Source of the DNA: Nostocales cyanobacterium
GTDB taxonomy: Bacteria > Cyanobacteriota > Cyanobacteriia > Cyanobacteriales > Nostocaceae
Assembly (NCBI GenBank): GCA_004293145.1
Contig: RDYJ01000038.1
Span: forward strand, 1-32,176
Reading direction: 5' to 3'
Length of the DNA stretch: 32,176 nt
Both the position numbers and the translations under genes were made by a program. The notes beneath the pieces were generated by a model. It did not search any database. It was given only the letters and a program-made list of their open reading frames with translations, and was not told where the DNA came from. Positions within the stretch are counted from its first letter, which is position 1. Each line of letters starts with the position of its first letter. Positions 1 to 9,479 of this stretch are shown here, piece after piece.

Positions 1-48
1 ATAAGGTGTACTGAGTTTGTTCAAAAATCAAATAGGAGTCCTATATAA

Positions 49-198
49 TCACCCGATTCCTGATTGATTGAAACTGATATTCTTCGCCACTGGTTGTCCG
101 TCACAATCTGGGTAAATGACTTCTGGCAGGGTTGGGGCTGAGATTTGCTCCCACCATAACTCTATCCTCAGCAAGATTTTGGTAATAATAGTATTCAT
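49..198 (-). pseudogene. Possible truncated Uma2-family (DUF820) endonuclease remnant, 49 aa
   Basis: Manual minus-strand translation MNTIITKILLRIELWWEQISAPTLPEVIYPDCDGQPVAKNISFNQSGIG*. The segment LPEVIYPDCDGQPVAKN resembles the N-terminus of cyanobacterial Uma2 proteins, and the frame stops right after it. Confidence 0.35.
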
Positions 199-304
199 CT
201 TTTTAGCTAAACAGATGATTTTTACCCGGCTTCTGGCATATCTGGAATAAAAATAGTATTATTAAGAACTGTTTTACAGTGCAACTTTCCCCCAGCCTGT
301 CAAT

Positions 305-3241
305 ATGTCAGAAAACCTAGCAGTTTCTTTAAATGATCGTCTTCCTTACCCCCACAACAGCCAGAATACTATTCGCATTCGGGGAGCTAGGCAGCATAAT
401 CTGAAAAATATTGATTTGGAATTACCCCGCGACCAGTTGATTGTCTTTACTGGCGTTTCTGGTTCGGGTAAGTCTTCTTTGGCCTTTGACACCATCTTTG
501 CTGAAGGTCAACGGCGTTATGTGGAATCTCTGAGCGCCTATGCTCGGCAATTTTTGGGACAGTTGGATAAACCCGATGTGGAAGCAATTGAAGGTTTAAG
601 TCCTGCCATTTCCATTGACCAAAAATCTACTTCCCATAACCCCCGTTCTACTGTGGGGACGGTAACGGAAATTTATGATTATCTGCGGTTGTTATATGGC
701 CGCGCTGGTGAACCCCATTGTCCGATGTGCGATCGCTCAATTGCACCCCAAACCATTGACGAAATGTGCGATCGCATCTTAGCACTTCCCGACCGTACCC
801 GCTTCCAAATTCTCGCACCTGTCGTTCGGGGGAAAAAGGGAACTCACCGCAAACTAATTTCTAGTTTAGCAGCCCAAGGATTTGTCCGCGTCAGGGTCAA
901 TGGAGAGGTTTTAGAACTGTCAGATTCCATTGAACTTGATAAAAATATTACACATAATATAGAACTGGTTATTGACAGATTAGTTAAAAAAGAAGGTATT
1001 CAGGAGCGTTTAGTCGATTCTCTCACCACCTGCCTTAAGCAATCTCACGGTATTGCTTTAATTGAGGTACTAAATGATACATCCAACAAGGTATCGCAGG
1101 AGCGACCACATAGTAAGTATATAAGAAATGCGGGGGAAAGTCAAGGTATTTCTGCACAAGAATTACCCTCAGAAATGGTGTTTTCAGAAAACTTTGCTTG
1201 TCCAGAACATGGGGCAGTAATGGAAGAATTATCACCACGTTTATTTTCTTTTAACTCACCTTATGGCGCTTGTCCCCATTGTCATGGGATTGGCACATTA
1301 AGAAGATTTGCCCCAGAATTGGTAGTACCTAGCCCAGAAGCGCCCATGTATGCGGCGATCGCTCCTTGGTCAGAAAAGGAAAATTCCTATTATTTAGAAT
1401 TGCTGTATAGCTTGGGACAGACCTATGGATTTGAATTACAGACCCAGTGGGGGAAATTGACACCAGAACAGCAGCAGATAGTTTTGTATGGGGAAGAAAA
1501 ACCCGCAGAAGAGAAAAAGCAAAGTTTTAAAGGTGTAATCCCCATTTTACAAAGACAATATGAAGGGGGAACAGAATTAGTTAAACAGAAATTAGAAGAA
1601 TATTTAATTGATCAACCTTGTGAAGTTTGTGGAGGCAAAAGATTAAAACCCGAAGCCTTAGCCGTGAAATTAGGACAATATGGAATTTTAGATTTAACCA
1701 GCGTTTCTATTCGGGAATGTCGGCAGCGGATAGAAAATTTAAAATTGAGCGATCGCCAGACCCAAATTGCTGATTTAGTCCTCCGAGAAATTAAAGCCAG
1801 ACTACAATTTTTATTAGATGTAGGCTTAGATTACCTCACCTTAGATCGTCCTGCCATGACATTATCAGGAGGAGAAGCCCAACGAATTAGACTAGCAACA
1901 CAAATTGGTTCTGGACTAACAGGAGTTCTCTATGTTTTAGACGAACCCAGCATAGGTTTACATCAAAGAGATAACGGCAGATTGTTAAAAACCCTAACCA
2001 AATTACGCGACTTAGGCAACACATTAATAGTCGTCGAACATGACGAAGAAACCATCCGCGCAGCTAACTATATAGTTGATATTGGACCCGGTGCAGGAAT
2101 TCATGGGGGAAACATTATTTCTCAAGGCAGTTTAGAGAATTTATTAAACGCCGAAGCTTCTTTAACCGGTGCTTACCTCTCAGGTAGAAGAATCATCAAT
2201 ACCCCAGCAACTAGAAGAGAAGGAAATGGCAGAACTTTAACAATTAGAAATGCCCATCGCAACAACTTACAAAATATAGATGTAGAAATTCCTTTAGGAA
2301 AACTTGTAGCTGTGACCGGTGTTTCTGGTTCAGGAAAATCTACCTTAATCAATGAACTACTTTATCCAGCCTTACAACATCATCTTTTAAAAAGAGTTCC
2401 TTTCCCCAAAGATATTGATGAAATCAAAGGTTTAAACTGCGTTGACAAAGCCATTGTCATCGACCAATCACCAATTGGCAGAACACCCAGATCCAACCCC
2501 GCAACTTACACCGGCGTTTTCGATATTATTAGAGATGTATTTTCCCAAACCATCGAAGCCAAAACCAGAGGATATAAACCCGGACAATTTTCTTTTAACG
2601 TCAAAGGTGGCAGATGTGAAGCTTGTAGCGGACAAGGTGTAAACGTCATTGAAATGAACTTTCTACCAGACGTTTATGTCCAGTGTGAAATTTGCAAAGG
2701 TGCGAGATATAACCGGGAAACCTTACAAGTTAAATACAAAGATAAATCAATTTCCGACGTTCTCAACATGACCGTTGAAGAAGCATTAGGATTTTGTGAA
2801 AATATCCCCAAAGCAGTCACCAGATTACAAACTTTAGTTGATGTTGGTTTAGGTTATGTGCAGTTAGGACAACCTGCCACAACCCTATCCGGTGGAGAAG
2901 CGCAACGGGTGAAATTAGCAACAGAATTATCTCGACGTGCTACAGGGAAAACTTTGTATTTAATTGATGAACCGACAACCGGGTTATCATTTTACGACGT
3001 TCACAAATTATTGGATGTTTTACAAAGATTGGTAGATAAAGGAAATTCAATTTTAGTGATTGAACATAACTTAGATGTGATTCGTTGTTCTGATTGGGTG
3101 ATAGATTTAGGACCAGAAGGAGGAGACAAAGGCGGAGAAATAATTGCTGCCGGAACACCAGAAGAAGTAGCAAAAAATCAACGTTCTTATACTGGACAAT
3201 ATTTAAAGCAAGTGTTGAAACAATATCCAGCAGTTGTCTAA
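305..3241 (+). CDS. uvrA: Excinuclease ABC subunit A (UvrA)
   Basis: 978-aa ORF with two Walker A motifs (GVSGSGKSSLAFDTIFAEGQRRYVESLSAYARQFLGQ and GVSGSGKSTLINELL), two LSGGEAQR signatures and Zn-finger CxxC motifs. Confidence 0.98.
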   Translation: MSENLAVSLNDRLPYPHNSQNTIRIRGARQHNLKNIDLELPRDQLIVFTGVSGSGKSSLAFDTIFAEGQRRYVESLSAYARQFLGQLDKPDVEAIEGLSPAISIDQKSTSHNPRSTVGTVTEIYDYLRLLYGRAGEPHCPMCDRSIAPQTIDEMCDRILALPDRTRFQILAPVVRGKKGTHRKLISSLAAQGFVRVRVNGEVLELSDSIELDKNITHNIELVIDRLVKKEGIQERLVDSLTTCLKQSHGIALIEVLNDTSNKVSQERPHSKYIRNAGESQGISAQELPSEMVFSENFACPEHGAVMEELSPRLFSFNSPYGACPHCHGIGTLRRFAPELVVPSPEAPMYAAIAPWSEKENSYYLELLYSLGQTYGFELQTQWGKLTPEQQQIVLYGEEKPAEEKKQSFKGVIPILQRQYEGGTELVKQKLEEYLIDQPCEVCGGKRLKPEALAVKLGQYGILDLTSVSIRECRQRIENLKLSDRQTQIADLVLREIKARLQFLLDVGLDYLTLDRPAMTLSGGEAQRIRLATQIGSGLTGVLYVLDEPSIGLHQRDNGRLLKTLTKLRDLGNTLIVVEHDEETIRAANYIVDIGPGAGIHGGNIISQGSLENLLNAEASLTGAYLSGRRIINTPATRREGNGRTLTIRNAHRNNLQNIDVEIPLGKLVAVTGVSGSGKSTLINELLYPALQHHLLKRVPFPKDIDEIKGLNCVDKAIVIDQSPIGRTPRSNPATYTGVFDIIRDVFSQTIEAKTRGYKPGQFSFNVKGGRCEACSGQGVNVIEMNFLPDVYVQCEICKGARYNRETLQVKYKDKSISDVLNMTVEEALGFCENIPKAVTRLQTLVDVGLGYVQLGQPATTLSGGEAQRVKLATELSRRATGKTLYLIDEPTTGLSFYDVHKLLDVLQRLVDKGNSILVIEHNLDVIRCSDWVIDLGPEGGDKGGEIIAAGTPEEVAKNQRSYTGQYLKQVLKQYPAVV

Positions 3242-3287
3242 AGACAATCAACAGCAACTATCCCAAAACTCTCTGTAACTCCTCTTC

Positions 3288-3363
3288 CCTCTGTGTCCTC
3301 TGCGTCCTCTGCGGTTCGTTTCTTAAAACTTAATTCCTCACGCAAAGACGCAAAGACGCAAAG
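3288..3363. repeat. Intergenic dispersed repeat: CCTCTG(T/C)G(T/G) 9-mers followed by ACGCAAAG 8-mers, copy 1
   Basis: cctctgtgt/cctctgcgt/cctctgcgg at 3288-3314, then acgcaaag x3 at 3340-3363. The 36-nt core cctctgtgtcctctgcgtcctctgcggttcgtttct (3288-3323) recurs exactly at 4098-4133. Confidence 0.85.
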
Positions 3364-3412
3364 GAAGAAATAAAGGTTATAATATCGAAATATTAAAGGA
3401 GAAAGATGAATA

Positions 3413-3643
3413 ATGCAAACCATAAAACTAGAATCTTACATTGGTAATGATGGGATGTTACACATACCTTTACCGGAAGTCAAAGATGCGGATGTAGAAG
3501 TAATTATCGTTTATCAACAAGTACAGAAACCACAAAAGCGTCAATGGTCTCCAGAATTTCTTAGCACATTTGGAGCTTGGGAAGGAGAAGCATTAGAAAG
3601 ATCGCCCCAAGAAGAACAATCTGAAAGAGAACCATTTTTATGA
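3413..3643 (+). CDS. VapB-like antitoxin, 76 aa
   Basis: Small ORF directly upstream of a PIN-domain toxin with an ATGA stop/start overlap. The C-terminus (WSPEFLSTFGAWEGEALERSPQEEQSEREPFL) looks like short cyanobacterial antitoxins. Confidence 0.8.
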   Translation: MQTIKLESYIGNDGMLHIPLPEVKDADVEVIIVYQQVQKPQKRQWSPEFLSTFGAWEGEALERSPQEEQSEREPFL

Positions 3644-4044
3644 TTTATCTGTTAGATACAAATACTTGTATTGGTTATATTAACCGTCGCAATACCTCGA
3701 TCTATCAGCGTATTACTTCTTTATCTCCAGAAGAAGTAGTTATTTGTGATATTGTAAAATTCGAGCTTTATTATGGAGCATATAATAGTTCTCGTACAGA
3801 AGAAAACCTAGCAACTCTACAAAAATTTTTTGCAGATTTTGTCAGTTTACCTTTTGATGGTAAAGCTGCTGCTATATGTGGATATATTCGCTCTCAACTC
3901 AAAAATCAGGGAACACCCATAGGAGGTTATGATTTACAAATTGCGGCGATCGCTTTAGCTAATAATTTGATATTAGTCACCCACAACACCAGAGAATTTT
4001 CACGTATTCCCGAATTAAAATTAGAAGATTGGGAAAACTTCTAA
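3640..4044 (+). CDS. vapC: Type II toxin, PIN-domain ribonuclease (VapC-like)
   Basis: PIN signature MIYLLDTNTCIGYI; conserved acidic residues (ICDIVKFELYYGA, GGYDLQIAAIALANNLILVTHNTREFSRI). Confidence 0.9.
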   Translation: MIYLLDTNTCIGYINRRNTSIYQRITSLSPEEVVICDIVKFELYYGAYNSSRTEENLATLQKFFADFVSLPFDGKAAAICGYIRSQLKNQGTPIGGYDLQIAAIALANNLILVTHNTREFSRIPELKLEDWENF

Positions 4045-4097
4045 TTCCTAACATCCAGAATTTAAGAATATACAGAATATAAACCTGAAAAACTCTT

Positions 4098-4160
4098 CCT
4101 CTGTGTCCTCTGCGTCCTCTGCGGTTCGTTTCTCAAAAATCATCAAAACTCACGCAAAGA
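4098..4160. repeat. Intergenic dispersed repeat, copy 2
   Basis: Exact 36-nt match to 3288-3323 at 4098-4133, followed by ctcacgcaaaga at 4149-4160. Confidence 0.85.
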
Positions 4161-4498
4161 ATCGTATTTTACTTATAAATACCTGTCAATAGGCTTTAAC
4201 TAAAAGTGGTCAAAGTTAACAGTATTTAATTTTAGTTAATCAAGTTTAATATTGATAACGTGGCTGTAGAAGCACTTAGCTTCAGATTTATATACAAGCT
4301 TATGATTTTGCTAGGTATCAAATTAATCCTGAATTCTATATGACAATAACCGTCTAAGCATTATCAGGATTTATCATTGCTAAAACCCCTACCCTGCAAA
4401 GTCAAGCAAGATGAAGATTTTTATCCAAACTTACTAGCAATTGTTTACAATAATCATGAGAATATAGGGTGAAGGTGCGATCGCAAATTGGTAAAAAT

Positions 4499-4539
4499 AA
4501 TCCTGAAAATCCTTAAATCCTGGACATCCTGATTCTGAC
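4499..4539. repeat. Degenerate ATCCT-periodic intergenic repeat
   Basis: aatcctgaaaatccttaaatcctggacatcctgattctgac: ATCCT recurs four times at 8-9 nt spacing. Confidence 0.5.
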
Positions 4540-4550
4540 AAAAAAATCAA

Positions 4551-4970
4551 TCATTCCCCCTTCCTAAAAAACTGCTGCAAAATCTCCCCCGCTTCTCTAT
4601 CCCAAGTATCAATATGTTCATAAATTAAACCCTCATCATTCAACTTATAAGTCGAATACCCATTAAAAAATAACCGCGCTTTCCAAGGAACACGCAACAC
4701 ACCCCGCACAGTCCAAGTTGCTAAAATCGTACTTTCATCAGTTTGAGAAACATCATGTAAATCAAAAGCAATATCCGTAAAAAACAACTGACCATGAAAA
4801 CGCAAAGTCCAAAAAATAATCCGATAATTAAACTTACCCTTAAACTTATTCACCGGGTCACGAAACAAGATATCCTGGGAATAGATATCATAAGAAATAT
4901 CCTGTGCAAACAACGTCGGTAAATCTTGTTTGAGAACTTCAATAATTTGTTGTGTTTGTAATTTTCTCAT
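4551..4970 (-). CDS. DUF2358 family protein (SnoaL/NTF2-like fold expected)
   Basis: 139 aa MRKLQTQQIIEVLKQDLPTLFAQDISYDIYSQDILFRDPVNKFKG...; typical DUF2358 motifs. Overlaps the preceding gene's stop codon (ATGA). Confidence 0.8.
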   Translation of the reverse strand: MRKLQTQQIIEVLKQDLPTLFAQDISYDIYSQDILFRDPVNKFKGKFNYRIIFWTLRFHGQLFFTDIAFDLHDVSQTDESTILATWTVRGVLRVPWKARLFFNGYSTYKLNDEGLIYEHIDTWDREAGEILQQFFRKGE

Positions 4971-6127
4971 ACCTTAAAAATCTTCCTTAACCGATTTTCT
5001 AACCGCTGTAAAATAGAACTAGACCTGCGATAACTCACATTCACATCTTGTAAATCTGCTAACTTAGGAAACAAAGCCGACTGAGCATAAGGACCCTTTC
5101 TTAAAACTTTCGCTAACTGATTATTATTCTCCCGCAAACCTTCATAAAAAAAGCATACTTCCCCATTAATTCCCAACTGACGATGATACTCAATCACCTT
5201 TAACAAATAATCTGCACTCATTCTATATTTTCCCAACTTGATTAAAATTCCTGGTGCTAATTTTGGTAACATTGCATTTGTAAACTGTTCATTTATCAAC
5301 CTATGAAGAATACATTTATAACTTAAAAAATCACGCCGATAAATTTGCGGATGGATAATATCAACAATTCCCCGTTTTAACCAAGTTGGATAATCTTGCA
5401 AATATTCCCGCAATCCCCAATCATAAATATTGGGAGACATCGACACTAATAAATTAGGATTTACCGCTTTCACTTCTTGATAAAGTAGTGCTAAAACATC
5501 AGTTAAAATATTAGCCCGCCACTGTAACCAATACTTATCCTGATGATTTTGTGGGGGATATTTTTGAAACTGTTGATGATAAAGATTTACAGTTACTTGA
5601 TCATATCCACCTTCAGATGGTAACGCCGGAAAACGATCATCTCCCTGTACACCATCAACATCATAATTCTTGACCACTTCTAGGAATAAATTTAACAAAA
5701 ACTCCTGCACCTGAAAATCAAAAGCATTCATCCATTCAAAACCATTCTTTTTTAAGAAATTACCTTGGTAATTATAAGCTGCCCATTCTGGCTTTTGCTT
5801 TAATAATATCCCGCCATTGGAGTTATAGGAACTAGCAAAACCATATTCAAACCAAGGAATGATTTTCAACCCCACCCGTCGCGCTTCTTCTACTAACTCT
5901 GCTAAAGGATCACGTCCTAAAAAATTTGAATCAATCTCTATTCCAAACATCTTCCACATTGTCGGACTCGGATACAAGGTAACGCCTTGATTCCAAACAA
6001 CTGGAAACACCACATTAAATCCCGTCACCGCCAAAAATTCCATCGCTTCCGCAATGTTTTTTCTGGACTTGAGAACCTGACTATCAGTTTTAGTCAACCA
6101 AACACCGCGTATTTCTGCTTTACTCAT
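4967..6127 (-). CDS. Glycoside hydrolase family 10-like (DUF187-type) protein
   Basis: ORF extends to 6211, but the in-frame ATG at 6127 (MSKAEIRGVWLTKTDSQVL...) is the likely start. Motifs: RGVWLT, VDGVQGDDRF, SMSPNIYDWGLREYLQDYPTWLKRGIVDIIHPQIYRRD. Confidence 0.8.
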   Translation of the reverse strand: MSKAEIRGVWLTKTDSQVLKSRKNIAEAMEFLAVTGFNVVFPVVWNQGVTLYPSPTMWKMFGIEIDSNFLGRDPLAELVEEARRVGLKIIPWFEYGFASSYNSNGGILLKQKPEWAAYNYQGNFLKKNGFEWMNAFDFQVQEFLLNLFLEVVKNYDVDGVQGDDRFPALPSEGGYDQVTVNLYHQQFQKYPPQNHQDKYWLQWRANILTDVLALLYQEVKAVNPNLLVSMSPNIYDWGLREYLQDYPTWLKRGIVDIIHPQIYRRDFLSYKCILHRLINEQFTNAMLPKLAPGILIKLGKYRMSADYLLKVIEYHRQLGINGEVCFFYEGLRENNNQLAKVLRKGPYAQSALFPKLADLQDVNVSYRRSSSILQRLENRLRKIFKV

Positions 6128-6221
6128 TGACACCCTAACTTTTAATAGATGTTTTCCTGAAAAATACTTTGTATAATTGCTTTTAGTAAAAATTACAGAA
6201 GTTTTAACCAAATCAAACTTT

Positions 6222-7082
6222 ATGTCTATGATTGAAAATTATGGGACACACGCCTATATAACCACCAACGGCATCAACTTACATTATGTCACCCAAGGGG
6301 AAGGACCTTTAATGTTAATGTTGCATGGGTTTCCTGAATTTTGGTACTCATGGCGGCATCAAATACCCGCATTTTCTCAAGATTACCAGGTTGTTGCCCT
6401 TGATTTACGCGGTTATAACGATAGCGATAAACCCCAACCGCAATCTGCTTATGTGATGGATGAATTGATCAAAGACATTAAAGGAGTAATTACAGGTTTA
6501 GGATATGACAGTTGTATTTTAGTTGGTCATGATTGGGGTGGTGCGATCGCATGGAATTTTGCCTACGCCTACCCAGACATGGTAGCAAAACTAATTATAC
6601 TCAACCTCCCCCATCCTGCCAAATTTGCTCAAGGTTTAAGCACACCACAACAACTATTACGTAGTTATTATATCTTCTTATTTCAACTTCCGTTGCTTCC
6701 TGAACTAATCATACAAAGCTCAGACTATAAAGCTATAGACAAAGCTATTCAAGGTACAGCTTTCAATAAAAACGCCTTCACAAGAGCAGATATTGAAGCC
6801 TACAAAGACGCAGCCGCAAAACGGGGTGCAATCACAGCTATGTTGAATTATTACCGAAATTTATTTTCCCAATTAACCCCAAATAAAACCTGGCCAATTC
6901 TGGAAATCCCCACTCTCATGATTTGGGGAGAACAAGACACCGCACTCGGTAAAGAACTGACCTATGGGACTCAAGAATATGTCAGACATTTACAAATTAA
7001 ATATATTCCTGATTCTGGTCATTGGGTACAACAAGAACAGCCAGAATTAGTCACAGCGTATATGCGAGAATTTCTCTCGTAA
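6222..7082 (+). CDS. Alpha/beta hydrolase, epoxide-hydrolase-like
   Basis: LHGFPEFWYSWRHQIPAF, DLRGYNDSDKP, VGHDWGGAIAW nucleophile elbow (Asp), C-terminal GHWVQQEQP. In-frame ATG at 6222 preferred over the ORF start at 6177, which would overlap the divergent gene. Confidence 0.9.
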   Translation: MSMIENYGTHAYITTNGINLHYVTQGEGPLMLMLHGFPEFWYSWRHQIPAFSQDYQVVALDLRGYNDSDKPQPQSAYVMDELIKDIKGVITGLGYDSCILVGHDWGGAIAWNFAYAYPDMVAKLIILNLPHPAKFAQGLSTPQQLLRSYYIFLFQLPLLPELIIQSSDYKAIDKAIQGTAFNKNAFTRADIEAYKDAAAKRGAITAMLNYYRNLFSQLTPNKTWPILEIPTLMIWGEQDTALGKELTYGTQEYVRHLQIKYIPDSGHWVQQEQPELVTAYMREFLS

Positions 7083-7369
7083 AATCTCTATTTTCTTGTA
7101 AAAACTACTCATTTACTAACCAAACAAAATATGCTAAGAAACACAACTTAAAAATATTTAACACTAAATTTAACATCCTAAATTTCCCCAACTTCAGCAG
7201 TTAAACATCACTCAAACCTAACACCAGTAATACTTATAGCCTGACTAGACAATTGGAAAAATCTCACATTTAGCTTGTGAGATAAATCAACATCCTTCAG
7301 CCATTTAGTGAGATAATAAAGTTGTGAGGAAAAGAACGGATGCTACTCTATAAAGGAAAGGGGAAAATT

Positions 7370-7825
7370 ATGAAACGCCAGCTATTAACCGCTATAGCCT
7401 TAGTCGCTCCCCTATTTTTAGCTAATTCAGTCCAAGCTGGAAATAATCAAGACTTACAAAAACTTTTGTCCACTGGGGAATGTCAACGTTGTCAACTATC
7501 AGGAGCCAACCTCAGTGGTGCTCATTTAATTGGTGCAGACTTACGAGGCGCAAATCTTCAGGGAGCTAACTTAACAGAAGCTAACCTCGAAGGTGCTGAC
7601 CTCACGGGAGCAAATTTGGCAGGTGCAAATTTAACATCAGCTTTTGTCACCAACGTCAATTTAAAACAAGCTAATCTCAACGGTGCAAACCTCACCAGTG
7701 CTGTTATTAACGATTCCAACGTATATCAAGCATCAATGAACGACCTAACCATTACTGATGCCGAAATATATAACACTGGTATCGGCGTTGGTGGACCAGA
7801 CCTAAAAATTCCTGATTGGGAATAA
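7370..7825 (+). CDS. Secreted pentapeptide-repeat protein
   Basis: Signal peptide MKRQLLTAIALVAPLFLANSVQA, then A(N/D)LxGA repeats. ATG at 7370 has a purine-rich SD (aaaggaaaggggaa). Confidence 0.9.
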   Translation: MKRQLLTAIALVAPLFLANSVQAGNNQDLQKLLSTGECQRCQLSGANLSGAHLIGADLRGANLQGANLTEANLEGADLTGANLAGANLTSAFVTNVNLKQANLNGANLTSAVINDSNVYQASMNDLTITDAEIYNTGIGVGGPDLKIPDWE

Positions 7826-7906
7826 GCTATAGCAGGTGACAGAATTAAAAGAAAGTCTGTTTGTTTAGACCTTAGTTTTGTCCGCAGTTGATATCCTAAT
7901 CACCAT

Positions 7907-7939
7907 AAATCCCCGAATTCTCAAAGAATTCGGGGATTT
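7907..7939. terminator. Strong bidirectional hairpin between convergent genes
   Basis: aaatccccgaattc-TCAAA-gaattcggggattt: perfect 14-bp stem with 5-nt loop, between the ends of the pentapeptide gene (+) and metK (-). Confidence 0.85.
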
Positions 7940-7953
7940 AGATGTTAACTTTT

Positions 7954-9228
7954 TTAAGTTAATGCAGGTGCTATAGCTTCCGAAAGAGACTTATTAGCTG
8001 CTTGCTTCAACACATCCACCTTGTCAGTACGTTCCCAAGGTAAATCTAAATCAGTCCTTCCCAAGTGACCATAAGCCGCAACGTCCTGATAGAAACGTCC
8101 GCCTCTTTCACTGGGTAAGTTGCGTAAGTTGAAAGCATGGATAATTCCTGCTGGACGCAGTTCAAAATTATCTTTGACTAATTGCAGCAAAATTTGATCA
8201 TCAACCTTGCCGGTGCCAAAGGTATCCACAAAAATGCTCACAGGTCGCGCTACACCAATAGCGTAACTTAACTGTACTTCACATTTGTCTGCTAACCCAG
8301 CAGCGACAATATTTTTCGCCGCATAGCGAGCAGCATAAGCCGCAGAACGGTCTACCTTCGTGGGGTCTTTACCAGAGAAAGCACCACCACCATGTCGGGA
8401 ATAACCACCATAAGTATCCACAATGATTTTCCGTCCCGTGAGGCCAGAATCTCCCTGCGGTCCACCAATCACAAATTTACCCGTAGGATTGACTAAAAAG
8501 CGGGTCTCCTCAGTTGGCTTAATTTCAATATCGCCAAACACAGGTATCACCACCGCAGTCCACAGGTCTTCTTTAATCTTGGCTTGCACCCCAGCATCAT
8601 CAGTAATATCCCCAATATTAGGTGTATGCTGGGTGGAAATTAAGATTGTATCAATACCTACGGGTTTGCCATCTTCATAAACCACGGTAACTTGGGTTTT
8701 TCCATCAGGCCGCAGGTATGACAAATCACCGGTTTTTCTCACTGCTGCCAGTCTCCGGGCAATGCGATGAGCTAAACTAATTGGTAAAGGCATCAATTCT
8801 GGTGTTTCGTTACAAGCAAAACCGAACATGATACCTTGATCACCAGCCCCAATTTTATCGAATAGTTCTTCACTATCCTCTGCACGGGTTTCTTGGGCAG
8901 TATTTACACCTTGGGCAATATCTGGTGATTGTTCATCCAAGGCTACCAGCACACTGGCACTATTGGCAGAAAAACCATTGACTGCATCAGTGTAGCCAAT
9001 TTCCGCGATTTTTTTCCGCGCCAAATTAACAAAATTCACATTTGCTTTGGTGGTAATTTCTCCGGTAATTAGCACCAAGCCAGTATTAACAACTACTTCA
9101 GCCGCTACCCGGCTAGTGGGGTCTTGTGTCAATAGCGCATCCAGAATGGTATCGGAAATTTGATCACAGATTTTATCTGGATGACCTTCGGTAACAGACT
9201 CGGAGGTAAATAAATAGCGTCGAGACAA
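7954..9228 (-). CDS. metK: S-adenosylmethionine synthetase
   Basis: [54 protein letters not shown]; good SD upstream (gaggaatttcc on the minus strand). Confidence 0.98.
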   Translation of the reverse strand: MSRRYLFTSESVTEGHPDKICDQISDTILDALLTQDPTSRVAAEVVVNTGLVLITGEITTKANVNFVNLARKKIAEIGYTDAVNGFSANSASVLVALDEQSPDIAQGVNTAQETRAEDSEELFDKIGAGDQGIMFGFACNETPELMPLPISLAHRIARRLAAVRKTGDLSYLRPDGKTQVTVVYEDGKPVGIDTILISTQHTPNIGDITDDAGVQAKIKEDLWTAVVIPVFGDIEIKPTEETRFLVNPTGKFVIGGPQGDSGLTGRKIIVDTYGGYSRHGGGAFSGKDPTKVDRSAAYAARYAAKNIVAAGLADKCEVQLSYAIGVARPVSIFVDTFGTGKVDDQILLQLVKDNFELRPAGIIHAFNLRNLPSERGGRFYQDVAAYGHLGRTDLDLPWERTDKVDVLKQAANKSLSEAIAPALT

Positions 9229-9423
9229 AGGAAATTCCTCCTTAAAGAATTTTAATCCCTGACTAAATGTAAATATTTAGTTCAGCTTCTAATTTCTGAA
9301 ATCATAACAATATTTACACACATACTTGTGGGTGTCTTCTGAACTGAAGAAAAATAGTTATAGTAGGAGTCAGAATCAAGAATTAATTTTTCTTCCCCTG
9401 TACCCTGCTGGAAATTGATACAA

Positions 9424-9457
9424 AAAAGGGGTACACCCAACAGATGTCACCCCTTTT
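9424..9457 (-). terminator. Hairpin downstream of prk
   Basis: aaaaggggt ... acccctttt (9 bp arms, about 16-nt loop); on the minus strand the stem is followed by a T-rich stretch. Confidence 0.7.
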
Positions 9458-9479
9458 GTATTGATCAACACGGTTGGCT

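Noticed and set aside
3094-3423. Small ORFs 3094..3333 (+), 2940..3257 (-) and 3238..3423 (-)
   Set aside because: They overlap the uvrA end or the intergenic microrepeat (LCVLCVLCGS is translated repeat) and have no recognisable family.
8423-8680. Antisense ORF inside metK, and similar antisense ORFs within petH, hom, pcrA, the ACAD and NDH-2-like genes
   Set aside because: Fully contained in strongly supported genes, low-complexity translations, no start signal or family.
9229-9479. SAM riboswitch in the metK leader
   Set aside because: I could not identify a conserved SAM riboswitch core or a supporting set of helices by eye.
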